Notes: generated from the letters alone by a model not told the origin. 64,000 bases of DNA from Streptomyces sp. LBL (GCF_029893585.1 NZ_JARXYX010000007.1:246441-310440); one strand, 5' to 3'. Numbered from the stretch's first letter, positions 16,753 to 26,836 are shown. A program made the numbers and translations.

Positions 16753-17967
16753 ATGCGCGCCATGCGCCGTGTTCGTATCTCTCGCCGCCCCCGAACGTCG
16801 GCGCTGGCCGCCGTCCTGCTCGTGGCCCTGCCGCTGACCGCCGCCGGAGCCGTGCCCGCCGCGGCCGATCCGGTGGAACTGCCCGTCGTACGGTCCGCGC
16901 TGGAGGCGGACGAGCCATGTGCGGGAGCCTCCGCCGAGCACGCCGAGGCCGAGCCGTGGACACACGGGGCTCTGGGGATGGCCAGAGCCCGGCCGCTCTC
17001 GCAGGGCGCGGGGACGACGGTCGCGGTGGTGGACACCGGGGTGGCTGAGGACGCGTCCGGCCTGTCCGGGCGGGTCTCGGCGCTCGGGGACGCGGGCCAG
17101 GACTGCGTCGGGCACGGCACGTTCGCCGCCGGACTGATCGCGGCGGCGCGCGAAGAGAGCGAGGGCGAGGGGCCGGCGGGGCTGGCGCCCCAGGCCCGGA
17201 TCCTGGCCGTACGGGGTGCGGACGAGCGCGGTGTCGCCACGGCGGACGGGGTCGCCGCCGGGATACGGGAGGCGGCCGACGGTGGGGCCTCCGTCATCTA
17301 TGTCGCGCGGGCGCTGCCCACCGGCAAGGCGGTCCTGACGGACGCCGTCGCGTACGCCAAGGGGAAGGACGCCCTGGTGGTCGCTCCGCTCGCCCCGGAC
17401 TCGATGCCCAGGGACCGGTCCACCGGCGGTACCGTGACGCCGGAGCCCTGGTACTGGCCCGCGGCGGCGCCCGGGGTGCTGGCGGTGACGGATTACGGTC
17501 CCGACGGCAAGCGGCCGACCAACGCCCCGGTGGTGCCGGGCGCGGACCTGGCGGCTCCCGGCGACGCGGTGGTGAGTGTCGGGCCCAAGGGGGACGGGCA
17601 CTTCATCGGCTCGGGTGCCTCGCTCGCCGCCGCGAACGTCGCGGGGGCGGCGGCGCTGGTGCGGGCGCGCTACCCGCGGATGACGGCGGCGGAGGTCTCC
17701 CGGCAGCTCACGGAGGCGGCCTACCCGGCGGCGCCGCCGCGGCTGGACCCGTATGCCGCGCTGACCGCCTTGCTGGCAGCCCGTCAGGGGGCCACGCCAC
17801 GACCCGAGGCGGCGGTGGTCCCGCCCATGGTGTCGTCGGAGCCGCGCACGCGCGCGCTCGTCGTGGGTGGCGTGGGCGGCGCGGTGGTGCTGCTCGTGGC
17901 CGCCGGGGCGGCGGTCATCCCGCGGGGACGCGCGCGGGGCTGGCGGCCGGCGGACAGCAGGGGGTAG
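16753..17967 (+). CDS. mycP: Mycosin, membrane-anchored subtilisin-like protease of the T7SS
   Basis: This 404-residue S8 protease begins with a twin-Arg-free signal sequence (residues 1-38, hydrophobic core ALAAVLLVALPLTAAGA) and ends with a transmembrane helix (about 376-395, VVGGVGGAVVLLVAAGAAV) and an Arg-rich tail. The catalytic triad is intact: Asp94 (VVDTGV), His121 (VGHGTFAAG) and Ser290 (SGASLAAANVAG). Mycosins are core stabilising parts of the ESX membrane complex and can cleave substrates. ATG 16762 is a possible alternative start. It converges with, and overlaps by 53 bp, the SDR gene on the other strand. Confidence 0.93.
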   Translation: MRAMRRVRISRRPRTSALAAVLLVALPLTAAGAVPAAADPVELPVVRSALEADEPCAGASAEHAEAEPWTHGALGMARARPLSQGAGTTVAVVDTGVAEDASGLSGRVSALGDAGQDCVGHGTFAAGLIAAAREESEGEGPAGLAPQARILAVRGADERGVATADGVAAGIREAADGGASVIYVARALPTGKAVLTDAVAYAKGKDALVVAPLAPDSMPRDRSTGGTVTPEPWYWPAAAPGVLAVTDYGPDGKRPTNAPVVPGADLAAPGDAVVSVGPKGDGHFIGSGASLAAANVAGAAALVRARYPRMTAAEVSRQLTEAAYPAAPPRLDPYAALTALLAARQGATPRPEAAVVPPMVSSEPRTRALVVGGVGGAVVLLVAAGAAVIPRGRARGWRPADSRG

Positions 17968-18766
17968 GGCGCGCGGCGCCCGGGCCGAGCTCAGAAGCTG
18001 TTGTCCAGACCCCCGCAGCACTGGTGCTACGCCGCGTACCAGGGGCTCGGACAGGGGTCTCGGAGATGCAGAAGTGCGGCTCGCGCTCCAACGCGTCGTG
18101 CCAGGTCTCCTCCGTCACGCCGAAGTTGTCGAGCATGATCTCGGAGCGCATCCACCCGGGCGTCAGCGCCACCGCTGTGGCGCCCCGTGGCTCCAGTTCG
18201 CGGCTCAGTGCGAAGGCCATGCGGAGCACCGATGCCTTGGCGAGGTCGTAGAAGAACGAAAGCCGGTAGTTGTCCTGGTTGTACTCGGCCGTGCCGTCGG
18301 TCATCTCGACCACCAGCCCGCCCTGGTTGCGCAGGAGCAGGGGCAGGGCGTGGTGGCTGGTGATCGCGTGAGTGTCCACCGCGAGCCGCAGCAACCGCAG
18401 CCCTTTGTCGAGGTCGTGCTCCCACACGGGGGCGTCCCAGGCGAAGAGGTGCTCACCGCCCCAGATGTCGTTGACGAGGACATCCAGGCGACTCTGTTCG
18501 GCTGCGATGCGGTCCACCAGGCTGCGGACCTCGGAAGGGACGAGGTGGTCGGTGGGGACCGCGATGCCGCGTCCGCCCGCCGCGGTCACCAGGTCGGCGG
18601 TGTCCTCGATGGTCTCGGGGCGGTCGTACTCCGATCGCTGCCCCCGGGTGCTGCGGCCGGTGACGTAGACGGTGGCCCCGGCCGCGCCGAGCTCGACCGC
18701 GATCCCCCTGCCCGCTCCCCGCGTCGCCCCTGCGACGAGAGCGACCTTGCCCTCCAATGCTGCCAT
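17915..18766 (-). CDS. Short-chain dehydrogenase/reductase with an aberrant C-terminus
   Basis: Starting at ATG 18766 (MAALEGKVALVAGATRGAGR), the 283-residue protein has the SDR cofactor loop, the NDIWGG strand and a Tyr-x-x-x-Lys motif (FFYDLAKAS). Homology is good to about PHFCISETP; after that the sequence turns into PVRAPGTRRSTSAAG, which looks out of frame, where family members usually continue into a last helix and strand. The 3' end also runs into the mycosin gene. The gene may be slightly truncated or frameshifted at its end. It has no clear link to secretion and may be a passenger. Confidence 0.75.
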   Translation of the reverse strand: MAALEGKVALVAGATRGAGRGIAVELGAAGATVYVTGRSTRGQRSEYDRPETIEDTADLVTAAGGRGIAVPTDHLVPSEVRSLVDRIAAEQSRLDVLVNDIWGGEHLFAWDAPVWEHDLDKGLRLLRLAVDTHAITSHHALPLLLRNQGGLVVEMTDGTAEYNQDNYRLSFFYDLAKASVLRMAFALSRELEPRGATAVALTPGWMRSEIMLDNFGVTEETWHDALEREPHFCISETPVRAPGTRRSTSAAGVWTTASELGPGAARPTPCCPPAASPARVPAG

Positions 18767-19115
18767 GTGCGTCCTTCCGTATCCGAGTGCCGCTGGGCCC
18801 ACGCCCGGTCGGACGGTGGCGACATGATGGTTTCGCGGAAACCCGACATCTTCTGTCGCCTTTCCAGTCGCATGTTGCTGAACGCGAGTCGGACTCTTCC
18901 GCGGACCCGTCGAGAGCGACTCCGACTGCGTGCCCTGTCGAAGACGGCGTCGCGTTCACGAGCCGGGGGAATCGGCAGCCTGACCGGGTCCGGCCGCCCC
19001 CGACTCAGCCGTACGCTCCGATCCGCCGCCCACGGCCGCCAGGCCGGGGACGGGCGGCCCGAGGGGACCCGTCCCCGGCCTCCCGGGGCTGTCGGGGCGT
19101 CACGGCGCCCCGACC
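18767..19115. other. Gap between the SDR and eccC genes: no gene seen
   Basis: This region of 349 bases lies upstream of the leftward SDR gene and downstream of the leftward eccC gene. It must hold the SDR promoter (AAGGA lies a few bases before its ATG) and the eccC terminator. I could not identify a clear hairpin. Confidence 0.5.
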
Positions 19116-22100
19116 TCAGAGCGTTTCGTCCTCCAGCACCGCCGTCTGTATCTCTGTCGACTTGCGCCGGGTGACCCGCGTGCCTCGTCCCGGAGGCAGG
19201 TTGCGGCCCTTGAGGCTGCCCAGGACGTAGCCCTCCGACGGGGGGCACGACAGCAGCAGGACCGGGGTGTTGACCTCCTGGAGGCGGCGCATGACGGTTT
19301 CCCCGAGGCCGCGGCCCGCGCCTCCCGCCGAGCGGGAGACGATCAGGTGCAGACCGACCTCGTAGCCGAGCGCCAGGTGGTTCATCAGCGGGTCGAAGGG
19401 CGCGTTCATCGGGCCCGTGCCCAGCATGTCGTAGTCGTCGACCAGGATGAACAGCCTCGGCCCGGTCCACCAGTCGCACAGCCGCATCCGGGACGGTGTG
19501 ATCTCCGGGCCCGGTGAGCGAGCCGCGACGGCCCTCGCGGCCCCGGAGACCAGGTCCTTCAGCGCGTCCATGGACACCGCGTGCCCCAGGCGGTATTCGT
19601 CCGGGATCGCCTCCACCAGCGCGCGGCGGTAGTCCACGAGCATGATCCGGGCCTCCGCGGGCGTGTACCGGTCCATGATGGCCTTGGCCGTCAGCCGCAG
19701 CATGTTGGTCTTGCCGCTCTCCGTGTCGCCGACCACGATCATGTGCGGCGTCTCGGAGAAGTCGTGCCACACCGTGGTCAGCCGCTCCTCCTCCAGGCCG
19801 ATGGCCACCCGGAAGTCGCCCTCCGGCGCCGGCAGTTGGGCGACCGGCAGGCGGGTCGGCAGCATCCGTACCGGCGGGGCCGGCGGGCCCTGCCAGCTCT
19901 CCTTGACCGCCGCGACCAGGCCGGCGACGCCGTCGGTCAGATCGTCGGCCGACTCCACGCCGTCGATGCGGGGGAGCGCGGTGAGGTAGTGCAGTTTGGC
20001 GTCCCGGGTCAGGCCACGCCCCGGCAGGCGCGGTACGGTCGCCGCGCGGCGCATGTCGATCTCGGAGTCCATCGGGTCACCCATCCGCAGTTCCAGGTGG
20101 GTGGCGGCCTGGTCGCGGATCGACGACGTCAGCTCCACCCAGCGGGCGGTGGTGACGATCAGATGGATGCCGTAGTTGAGGCCGCGCGAGGCGATCGAGC
20201 CGAACGTCTGGATCTGCCGGTCGAAGTCCTGACGCACCGTCGACCAGCCGTCGATCACCAGGAACACATCGCCGTGCTTCTCGTCGGGGAACTCCCCGGC
20301 GGCGCGGCGGCGGCGGAAGGTCGCCATGGAGTCGATGCCGTGGTCGAGGAAGAACCGCTCCCGCATCGCCAGCAGCGTGGTGACCTCGGCGATCGTACGG
20401 CTCACCCGCTCCTTGTCCAGGCGCGCGGCGACACCACTCATGTGCGGCAGCCCGGCCAGCCCCGCCAGCGTGCCGCCACCGAAGTCGAGGCAGTAGAACT
20501 GCACCTCACGCGGCGTGTGGGTGAGCGCCAACGAGGTCAGGATGGTGCGCACCATCGTGCTCTTGCCGCTCTGCGGGCCACCGGCGATGGCGATGTGCCC
20601 GCCCGCGCCCGACAGGTCGACGGTCAGCAGGTCGCGGAGCTGGTCGAAGGGACGGTCGACGATGCCGATGGGGATCTTGAGGTGTCCGCGGCTCGGCGAG
20701 CCGACGGTCGTCAGCCCGAGCTCCGGGTCAGGGGTGAGCGGCAGCAGGACCTGGTCCAGCGTCGCCGGCAGGTCCAGCGGCGGCAGCCACACCTGGTGGG
20801 CCGGCGGACCGGCGGGGAGGAGCCGTTTCACGGCCACGGACAGCAGCGTGTCGCCGGTCTCGTCCGGCTCCCCCGATGGCTCGGGCTCCGGCGCGTCGGG
20901 CAGCTGCCTGGGTACGACGTAACTGTTCGTCCACGGCACGGTCTGGCTGGCCACCCGCGCCTGGTTGGCGCTGCCGCCCCGCTGCTGGTACGGGCCGGAG
21001 ACGTACGCGGCGCGGAAGCGGGCCAGCGCCTCCACACCGGACTTGAGGAAGCCGCTGCCGGGATGCGGCGGCAGCTGGTAGGCGTCCGGCACGCCCAGGA
21101 CGCCGCGGCTCTCCATGGCGGAGAACGTACGCAGGCCGATCCGGTAGGAGAGGTGGCTCTCCAGCTGGTGCATACGGCCCTCGTCGAGCCGCTGCGAGGC
21201 GAGCAGCAGATGCACGCCGAGGCTTCGGCCGAGCCGGCCGATCATCACGAACAGTTCCATGAACTCGCGGTGCGCGGCGAGCAGTTCACTGAACTCGTCG
21301 ACGACGACGAACAGGCTGGGCAGAGGTTCCAGCGGGATCCCGGAGGCCCGCGCCTTCTCGTAGTCGAGCGCCGAGGTGTAGTTGCCGGCGGAGCGCAGCA
21401 GCTCCTGGCGGCGCATCAGTTCGCCGTGCAGGGCGTCCTGCATACGGGAGACGAGCGCCGCCTCGCCGGCCAGGTTGGTGATGACGGCGGACGTGTGCGG
21501 CAGTTCGTCCAGGCCGAGGAAGGTGGCGCCACCCTTGAAGTCGACGAGGACGAAGTTGAGCGTCTCCGAGGAGTTCGTCAGAGCGAGCGCGAGGACGAGC
21601 GTGCGCAGCAGCTCGCTCTTGCCGGAGCCGGTGGCGCCGATCAGCATGCCGTGCGGTCCGGTGCCGCCCTGGGCGGACTCCTTGATGTCGAGCTCCACCG
21701 GCTGGCCGTCCGCGCCGACCGCGATCGGCACCTTCAGCCGGTTGGGCCCGGTGTGCCGTCGCCACAGCTCGGGCGGGTCGTGGCGGTGCAGGTCGGGGAT
21801 GCCGAGCAGTGCGGTCAGTTCGACGTTCGTGGCGAGCGGTTCGGCCGAGTCCGAGCTCGTACCCAGGCCCATGCGGTACGGGGCGAGCCGCCGCGCGAGC
21901 GCCGTCGAGCCCGTCGGGCCGAAGCCGTCGGGGCGGCCGAGCCGGGTGGTCTGCTCCTTGCGGTCCCGGTCGGTGCGTACCAGCGCGAACGAGTCCTCGG
22001 TCACCTCGAAGCGGAGGGTGACCCGGCCGGGCCGCCAGCTGAGCGCTCCGGTGAGGTCCAGTACGACGGCGTTGCGGAAGCCGGGACCGTCCAGGCGGTG

Positions 22101-23093
22101 GCCGCCCGGGACGCTGCCCCCGTCCACCACGATCACGGTGAACGGCTCCTCCCGCCCGGGGACGGCGTCAGGGTCGAACTGGGGCCTCTCCATGAACTCG
22201 GCGCCGAGCAGGTCCTCCAGCTCGTTGAGGGCCGAGACGGTCATCCGGGTCGGGCCCGCGCCGTCGGTGTCGTGCGGGTGGAGGCTGTGTGGGAGCCACT
22301 TCGCCCACTCCCAGTCCGCGCGCCGCTCGTCGGAGACACACAGGGCGATCCACACGTCGTCCGGCGAGTGGAATGTGGCGAGTTGGGCGATGATGGCGCG
22401 GGCGGTGGAACGTATCAGCTCCTCGTCGCCCCGGAACAGTACCCGGGCCCAGGCCCGCAGATAGATCGCGATGGGCTGCTCGGGCACGGTCCCGTAGGCG
22501 CGGATGAAGCTGCGCAGGGCGTGCGCGCTGAGCGGCTCCAGGTCCTCGACGGGGGTGGTCGCACTCGGGGTCAGCTTGAGGCCCAGCTTCTGGTCGCCGA
22601 CCGCCACCCGGATCTCGCCGAAGTCCTCGTCGCGCGGCCTGCGTTCCCACAGCCGTGTCGTGCCCACCATCGACCACAGGGCGGCCGGCTCGGGGTGGCG
22701 CCAGGCCAGCGCCCGCTGCTGGTCGACGACGGCGCCGCGCACCTTGCGCCGGATCTGGGTGAGATAGCGCAGATAGTCCCGCCGCTCGCCCTTGAGGCGC
22801 TGCTTGCGTTCGCCGCTGCGCTTCATCATCTGACCGATGAGCATGGCGGCGGAGGCGACCACCATCAGTCCCAGGGCGAGATAGATGAATCCGCCGCTGC
22901 CCCTGGTCATGCCGGGTCGCATGAACATGAACATCATGGAAACGGACATGAGCGCCATGGGGAGATACGTCCACACGGCGGTGGTGTCGGGCACGATCTC
23001 GGGGAGCGTCGGTGGCTCCTGGAGAGTCAGCTCCCCGTCGGGCATATCCGGGCCGCGGCGTCGGGCCGGGCGGCGGAACAGGACCACACTCAA
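19116..23093 (-). CDS. eccC: EccC, FtsK/SpoIIIE-type ATPase motor of the T7SS
   Basis: This 1325-residue protein is full length, with EccCa and EccCb fused. Two N-terminal transmembrane helices (about residues 42-92) are followed by three ATPase domains with Walker A loops GATGSGKSE (about 484), GGPQSGKST (about 835) and GDTESGKTN (about 1118). Walker B strands include FVLVDFKGG, FYCLDFGGG and IMLVDYRRA. EccC recruits substrates through its last ATPase domain and powers export. The start is a TTG at 23093: AAGGAG lies 8 bases upstream, whereas the in-frame GTG two codons on would be 14 bases away. It is divergent from eccD, with a 267-base promoter region between them that includes a TACTACGATCGTCG stretch. 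Confidence 0.95.
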   Translation of the reverse strand: MSVVLFRRPARRRGPDMPDGELTLQEPPTLPEIVPDTTAVWTYLPMALMSVSMMFMFMRPGMTRGSGGFIYLALGLMVVASAAMLIGQMMKRSGERKQRLKGERRDYLRYLTQIRRKVRGAVVDQQRALAWRHPEPAALWSMVGTTRLWERRPRDEDFGEIRVAVGDQKLGLKLTPSATTPVEDLEPLSAHALRSFIRAYGTVPEQPIAIYLRAWARVLFRGDEELIRSTARAIIAQLATFHSPDDVWIALCVSDERRADWEWAKWLPHSLHPHDTDGAGPTRMTVSALNELEDLLGAEFMERPQFDPDAVPGREEPFTVIVVDGGSVPGGHRLDGPGFRNAVVLDLTGALSWRPGRVTLRFEVTEDSFALVRTDRDRKEQTTRLGRPDGFGPTGSTALARRLAPYRMGLGTSSDSAEPLATNVELTALLGIPDLHRHDPPELWRRHTGPNRLKVPIAVGADGQPVELDIKESAQGGTGPHGMLIGATGSGKSELLRTLVLALALTNSSETLNFVLVDFKGGATFLGLDELPHTSAVITNLAGEAALVSRMQDALHGELMRRQELLRSAGNYTSALDYEKARASGIPLEPLPSLFVVVDEFSELLAAHREFMELFVMIGRLGRSLGVHLLLASQRLDEGRMHQLESHLSYRIGLRTFSAMESRGVLGVPDAYQLPPHPGSGFLKSGVEALARFRAAYVSGPYQQRGGSANQARVASQTVPWTNSYVVPRQLPDAPEPEPSGEPDETGDTLLSVAVKRLLPAGPPAHQVWLPPLDLPATLDQVLLPLTPDPELGLTTVGSPSRGHLKIPIGIVDRPFDQLRDLLTVDLSGAGGHIAIAGGPQSGKSTMVRTILTSLALTHTPREVQFYCLDFGGGTLAGLAGLPHMSGVAARLDKERVSRTIAEVTTLLAMRERFFLDHGIDSMATFRRRRAAGEFPDEKHGDVFLVIDGWSTVRQDFDRQIQTFGSIASRGLNYGIHLIVTTARWVELTSSIRDQAATHLELRMGDPMDSEIDMRRAATVPRLPGRGLTRDAKLHYLTALPRIDGVESADDLTDGVAGLVAAVKESWQGPPAPPVRMLPTRLPVAQLPAPEGDFRVAIGLEEERLTTVWHDFSETPHMIVVGDTESGKTNMLRLTAKAIMDRYTPAEARIMLVDYRRALVEAIPDEYRLGHAVSMDALKDLVSGAARAVAARSPGPEITPSRMRLCDWWTGPRLFILVDDYDMLGTGPMNAPFDPLMNHLALGYEVGLHLIVSRSAGGAGRGLGETVMRRLQEVNTPVLLLSCPPSEGYVLGSLKGRNLPPGRGTRVTRRKSTEIQTAVLEDETL

Positions 23094-23360
23094 GGGGCCG
23101 TCTCCTTACGGGGCAAAGTGGGAGAGCGGGGGCAGAACGTCACTGACGGGCTTTGACGCCCGCTCGTCCGAAGAGTTCTGTGCCATAGGCCACATCGTCC
23201 ACGGCAGGCGGCTGATACTACGATCGTCGCTCCGGGCGACAATAACCGGCCCATTGAATTGTTTCCGAACGCGACCGCGAAGTGCGATGTTCGACGACGC
23301 GTCATCCAGCGTTCCCCCCCCATTCTCAGAAGTGCCAACGGAGAAGCGTGAGCCATCCCG

Positions 23361-24761
23361 ATGACTGATAATCAGGTGGCCGAGCTGTGCCGTCTGACGG
23401 TACGAGCCCCCGCCAAGAGCATCGATCTCGCCGTACCCGCCGACGTTCCCGTCGCGGACCTCCTGCCCGCTGTCCTCGGCTACGGCGGCGACGACCTCGA
23501 AGAAGCCGGTATCGACCACGGCGGCTGGATTCTCCAGCGCCTCGGCGGCGAACCACTGGACGAGGAACGCACCCTCGACTCGTACGGGTTGAGGGACGGC
23601 GACACCCTCTATCTCAGACCTCGCGACGAGGCGCTGCCCGAGGTGCACCTCGACGACCTGGTGGACGGCATCGCCACCACCATGCGGGAGCACCCGTACG
23701 GCTGGAGCCCGAAGGTCAGCCGGCGGCTGCTGCTCGGCGTCGTGGTCGCGGTGCTCGTCGGCGGCATGGGGGTGATCGCGCTGCCGGGTGGCTCCGCGGT
23801 CTCCCGGGCCGTGTTCGCCGCCGCCGCCGGGATGCTGCTGCTCGCGGGCGCCGGCGCGGCGAGCCGGGCCGTCGGGGACTCCGGCGCCGGAGCGGTGCTG
23901 GGCTTCATGGTGGGGCCGTATCTGGTGCTGGCCGGCTGGCTCCTGCCGGGCGGTCAGCTGAGTGGTCCGCACCTGTACGAGGTGCTGGGCGCGCGGCTGC
24001 TCGCCGCCTCCGCGGCCGGGGCGGGCGGCGCGGTGCTCGCGCTGGCGACCGTGGCCTCGTTCGCCGCGCTCTTCATCGGCCTGGCCGTGATCTCGGCGTT
24101 CGGCGCGTTTGCCGCGATCCTGATGCTCGCCACTGATCTGGCTCCGGTGCACGCGGCCGGGATCATCGCCGTCATCGCGGTGATCCTCGGCGCGTTCGTG
24201 CCCTCGCTGTCGTTCCGCATGTCGGGGATGCGGATGCCTCCGCTGCCGACCAACGCGCGGCAGTTGCAGGAGGGCATCGAGCCGCATCCCACCTCCTCGG
24301 TCGCGGCCCGCGCCATCCTCGCCGACGGCTGGATGACGTCGATGTACGGGGCGGTGGGCGTGGTCTGCGCGGGCTGCCTGGCCGTACTGGCCCGAGAGGC
24401 CGAACTGGCAGAGACGATCATGACGGTGGCGCTGTCCCTGCTGCTCGTCCTGCACGCTCAGGGCCTGGGCAATGTCTGGCAGCGCCTCTCGCTGGTGATC
24501 CCGGGCGTGGGCGGCCTGCTCCTGCTGGTCCTCGTCTATGTACCGGACTACTCGCCGGGAATGCGGCTCGTGTCGGCCGCGGGCCTGCTCGCGTTCACGG
24601 CGGGCATCGCCATCGCCTCCTGGACCGTTCCCGGGCGGCGGCTCGTCCCGTACTGGGGGCGCCTCGGGGAAATCCTGCACACGGCCATGGCGATCAGCCT
24701 GCTGCCGCTGGGGCTTTGGGTGCTCGGCGTGTACGGCACGCTGCGCGCCATCAACGGCTGA
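23361..24761 (+). CDS. eccD: EccD, polytopic T7SS membrane channel component
   Basis: This 466-residue protein has an N-terminal ubiquitin-like domain (residues 8-90, CRLTVRAPAKSIDLAVPADV to TLYLRPRDEALP), a linker, and about eleven hydrophobic segments from residue 120 to the end (for example LLLGVVVAVLVGGMGVIALP and MTVALSLLLVLHAQ). This is the EccD layout. EccD lines the inner-membrane pore of the ESX complex. The ATG at 23361 has only a weak purine stretch in front. It is followed 21 bases later by eccB, so the two are cotranscribed. Confidence 0.93.
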   Translation: MTDNQVAELCRLTVRAPAKSIDLAVPADVPVADLLPAVLGYGGDDLEEAGIDHGGWILQRLGGEPLDEERTLDSYGLRDGDTLYLRPRDEALPEVHLDDLVDGIATTMREHPYGWSPKVSRRLLLGVVVAVLVGGMGVIALPGGSAVSRAVFAAAAGMLLLAGAGAASRAVGDSGAGAVLGFMVGPYLVLAGWLLPGGQLSGPHLYEVLGARLLAASAAGAGGAVLALATVASFAALFIGLAVISAFGAFAAILMLATDLAPVHAAGIIAVIAVILGAFVPSLSFRMSGMRMPPLPTNARQLQEGIEPHPTSSVAARAILADGWMTSMYGAVGVVCAGCLAVLAREAELAETIMTVALSLLLVLHAQGLGNVWQRLSLVIPGVGGLLLLVLVYVPDYSPGMRLVSAAGLLAFTAGIAIASWTVPGRRLVPYWGRLGEILHTAMAISLLPLGLWVLGVYGTLRAING

Positions 24762-24782
24762 ACCGGAGGGAACGAACGCACC

Positions 24783-26231
24783 ATGCAGTCCAAACGTGAT
24801 CAGGTCCAGGCGCACATGTTCGTCATGGGGCGGCTGACCTCGGGCATGTTGCGCGCCGACCCGGACGCCCCGGAGAGCCCGCAGGGCAGGACCAACCGGG
24901 GCGTGGTCATCGGCATCGTGATCGCCGTGCTCCTGTCGGCCGGGTCGTTCGTCCTCGGTCTGCTCAAGCCGGGCGCCAAGGACTCCTGGCGGGAGGCCGG
25001 GACGCTCGTCGTCAACAAGGACACCGGCTCCCGCTACCTCTATCTGGACGGCCGGCTGCGGCCGGTGCGGAACTACGCCTCGGCGCGGCTGCTGGCGGGC
25101 GCCGACATGAAGGCCTCCGCGGTCGGCTCCGGCTCGCTGAAGGGCACGCCGCACGGGGCGCCCGTCGGCATCGACGGAGCCCCGGACGCGGTGCCCGACG
25201 GAGGGGACCTTGACACCGGTGCGTGGCAGGTGTGTTCGGGCAGCGCCACCGGTTCGACGAGTACGGTCCTCGCCGTGGGCACGAAGTCCGATGCCGCGGG
25301 CCTGGCCACCTCGAAGACGCTGCTGGTGGCCGGGCCCGACAAGGCGGGCTATCTGGTGTGGCGGGGCAGCAAGCTGCGGCTGGACCCGGACAGCCGTGCC
25401 CGGGAGGCTCTCGGTTACGGTTCCACCCCGCTGGTCCCCGTGTCGGGGGCCTTCCTGAACTCCCTGCCGTCCGGGCCTGATCTGACACCGGAGGAGGTAC
25501 CCGGCAAGGGCGAGGACGGACCGTCACTCGGCGGCCGGGAGAGCCGGGTCGGCGAGGTGTTCCGGGTCACGGTTCCGGGCTCCGCCGAGCGGTACTACCT
25601 GCTGCGGAAAGAGGGCCTGACCCCGCTCACCGCAACGGGGGCCGCGCTGGCGCTCGGCGATCCCGACACCCGCGAGAAGGTGTACGAGGGCGGGGCCGCG
25701 AAGGTGACGGCCCTGGGCGCGGACGTGTTGAGCGGTCATCTGGCGCCGGGCGCCGGCGAGTCCGCGACCGGCACGGATCTGCCCGAGGCGCCGCCGGAGG
25801 CGGTGGGTATCGACGAGGACCGGACCGCGTGCGTACGGGTCGAGTCGGGTGAGCGGGGGCCGCGGATCAGCGTGGCCCTGGTCCAGCCGGGCGCGCTCGG
25901 CCCGGTCGCCCAGGCGCCGCCCGAGGGGCTGACGCCGGCGTGTCTGCCGGTCGGCCGGATCACTGTACGGCCGGGCGGGGGCGCCTTGGTGCGCGCTCTC
26001 GGCGCGGGCGGGACCAAGGTCGGCGTCACCGTCTATCTGGTGACGGACACCGGCATGAAGTACCGGGTGGGATCGGCTGACGCGCTCGCGGCGCTCGGCT
26101 ATACGGAGGGTCAGGCACAGGGGCTCCCGTCGCCGTTGCTGGCGATGCTGCCGACGGGCCCCGACCTCACCCCGGAGGCCGCCGTCGTGGGCCGCAGCGG
26201 TACGACGGCGCCGCGCTGCGACAAGGAGTGA
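24783..26231 (+). CDS. eccB: EccB, T7SS complex component with large extracytoplasmic domain
   Basis: This 482-residue protein begins MQSKRDQVQAHMFVMGRLTS, an EccB hallmark, followed by one transmembrane helix at about residues 39-59 (RGVVIGIVIAVLLSAGSFVL). The rest is the repeated EccB outer domain with VNKDTGSRYLYLDGRLRPVRN and two long parallel halves (LPSGPDLTPEEV and LPTGPDLTPEAA). Usual length. The stop is followed by a 230-base promoter region for the esx operon. Confidence 0.93.
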   Translation: MQSKRDQVQAHMFVMGRLTSGMLRADPDAPESPQGRTNRGVVIGIVIAVLLSAGSFVLGLLKPGAKDSWREAGTLVVNKDTGSRYLYLDGRLRPVRNYASARLLAGADMKASAVGSGSLKGTPHGAPVGIDGAPDAVPDGGDLDTGAWQVCSGSATGSTSTVLAVGTKSDAAGLATSKTLLVAGPDKAGYLVWRGSKLRLDPDSRAREALGYGSTPLVPVSGAFLNSLPSGPDLTPEEVPGKGEDGPSLGGRESRVGEVFRVTVPGSAERYYLLRKEGLTPLTATGAALALGDPDTREKVYEGGAAKVTALGADVLSGHLAPGAGESATGTDLPEAPPEAVGIDEDRTACVRVESGERGPRISVALVQPGALGPVAQAPPEGLTPACLPVGRITVRPGGGALVRALGAGGTKVGVTVYLVTDTGMKYRVGSADALAALGYTEGQAQGLPSPLLAMLPTGPDLTPEAAVVGRSGTTAPRCDKE

Positions 26232-26337
26232 GCCGTGCGACAGCTCCTCAGGGGGAGGCGGAGTTTTCACCAGGGTGAAATCTCCGCCGGGAACCGTCCA
26301 AAGCGCACACTAGTCATGAAGAAAGTGACGTGAGCCA

Positions 26338-26367
26338 TTGAACACGGAACTACCCATTATCTAGGCT
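26338..26367 (+). promoter_or_regulatory. Probable housekeeping-sigma promoter of the esx operon
   Basis: TTGAAC (26338-26343) and TAGGCT (26362-26367) are separated by 18 bases, close to the Streptomyces HrdB consensus. The WXG100 gene follows after about 100 bases, with AGGAGG at 26451. Confidence 0.6.
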
Positions 26368-26465
26368 CACTTGTCCAGACCAACCGGACGAAGACCTTCC
26401 ATGTCCGGTCGTGTATGCCGCCAGGGTCCAACGCCCGGCGGCGAAATCTCAGGAGGCACAGGCCC

Positions 26466-26810
26466 ATGGCAGGTCCCAACGGTAGGCAGCTGTCGGAAGA
26501 CCAGGCGACAGCGAACGGCATCACGGCTCTGGGGAGCGGTTTCGACGGTGTCCAGAGGTGCCGACAGGACGTCGAGAGCATGAAGAACAACCTGGGCTCC
26601 GGATACGGCGGCGGCGACGGCGGTGCGTACCAGAAGCTTCTGGAGGCGTGGGACCGACAGGCGGAGGTCATCTCCGTCAACCTCAGGAGCATGATCGAAA
26701 CGCTGGAGGAGACGCGCAAGGCGAAGGGCATGCAGCAGTCCCAGGCAAGCGAGGCCGTCCAGCAGCAGCACAATCGGGCCGACGCGATTTTCAACGCGTT
26801 GCACGGCTGA
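26466..26810 (+). CDS. WXG100-like small helical T7SS protein (114 aa)
   Basis: It is a long helical hairpin of about the size of ESX proteins. The turn reads YQKLLEAWDRQAEVISVNLRS, with a Trp but without the following Gly, so it is a diverged WXG100 member. It starts at ATG 26466 after AGGAGG. ESX proteins travel as heterodimers; the partner is the next gene, 102 bases on, which has the canonical motif. A small hairpin with TTTT (26837-26855) between them may lower expression of the second gene relative to the first. Confidence 0.82.
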   Translation: MAGPNGRQLSEDQATANGITALGSGFDGVQRCRQDVESMKNNLGSGYGGGDGGAYQKLLEAWDRQAEVISVNLRSMIETLEETRKAKGMQQSQASEAVQQQHNRADAIFNALHG

Positions 26811-26836
26811 CCCGACCGGTAGCCCACCTGTCGGAC

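Noticed and set aside
19581..23156. A 1191-codon plus-strand frame opposite eccC
   Set aside because: Shadow of eccC; the minus strand carries three Walker A motifs and a good TTG start.
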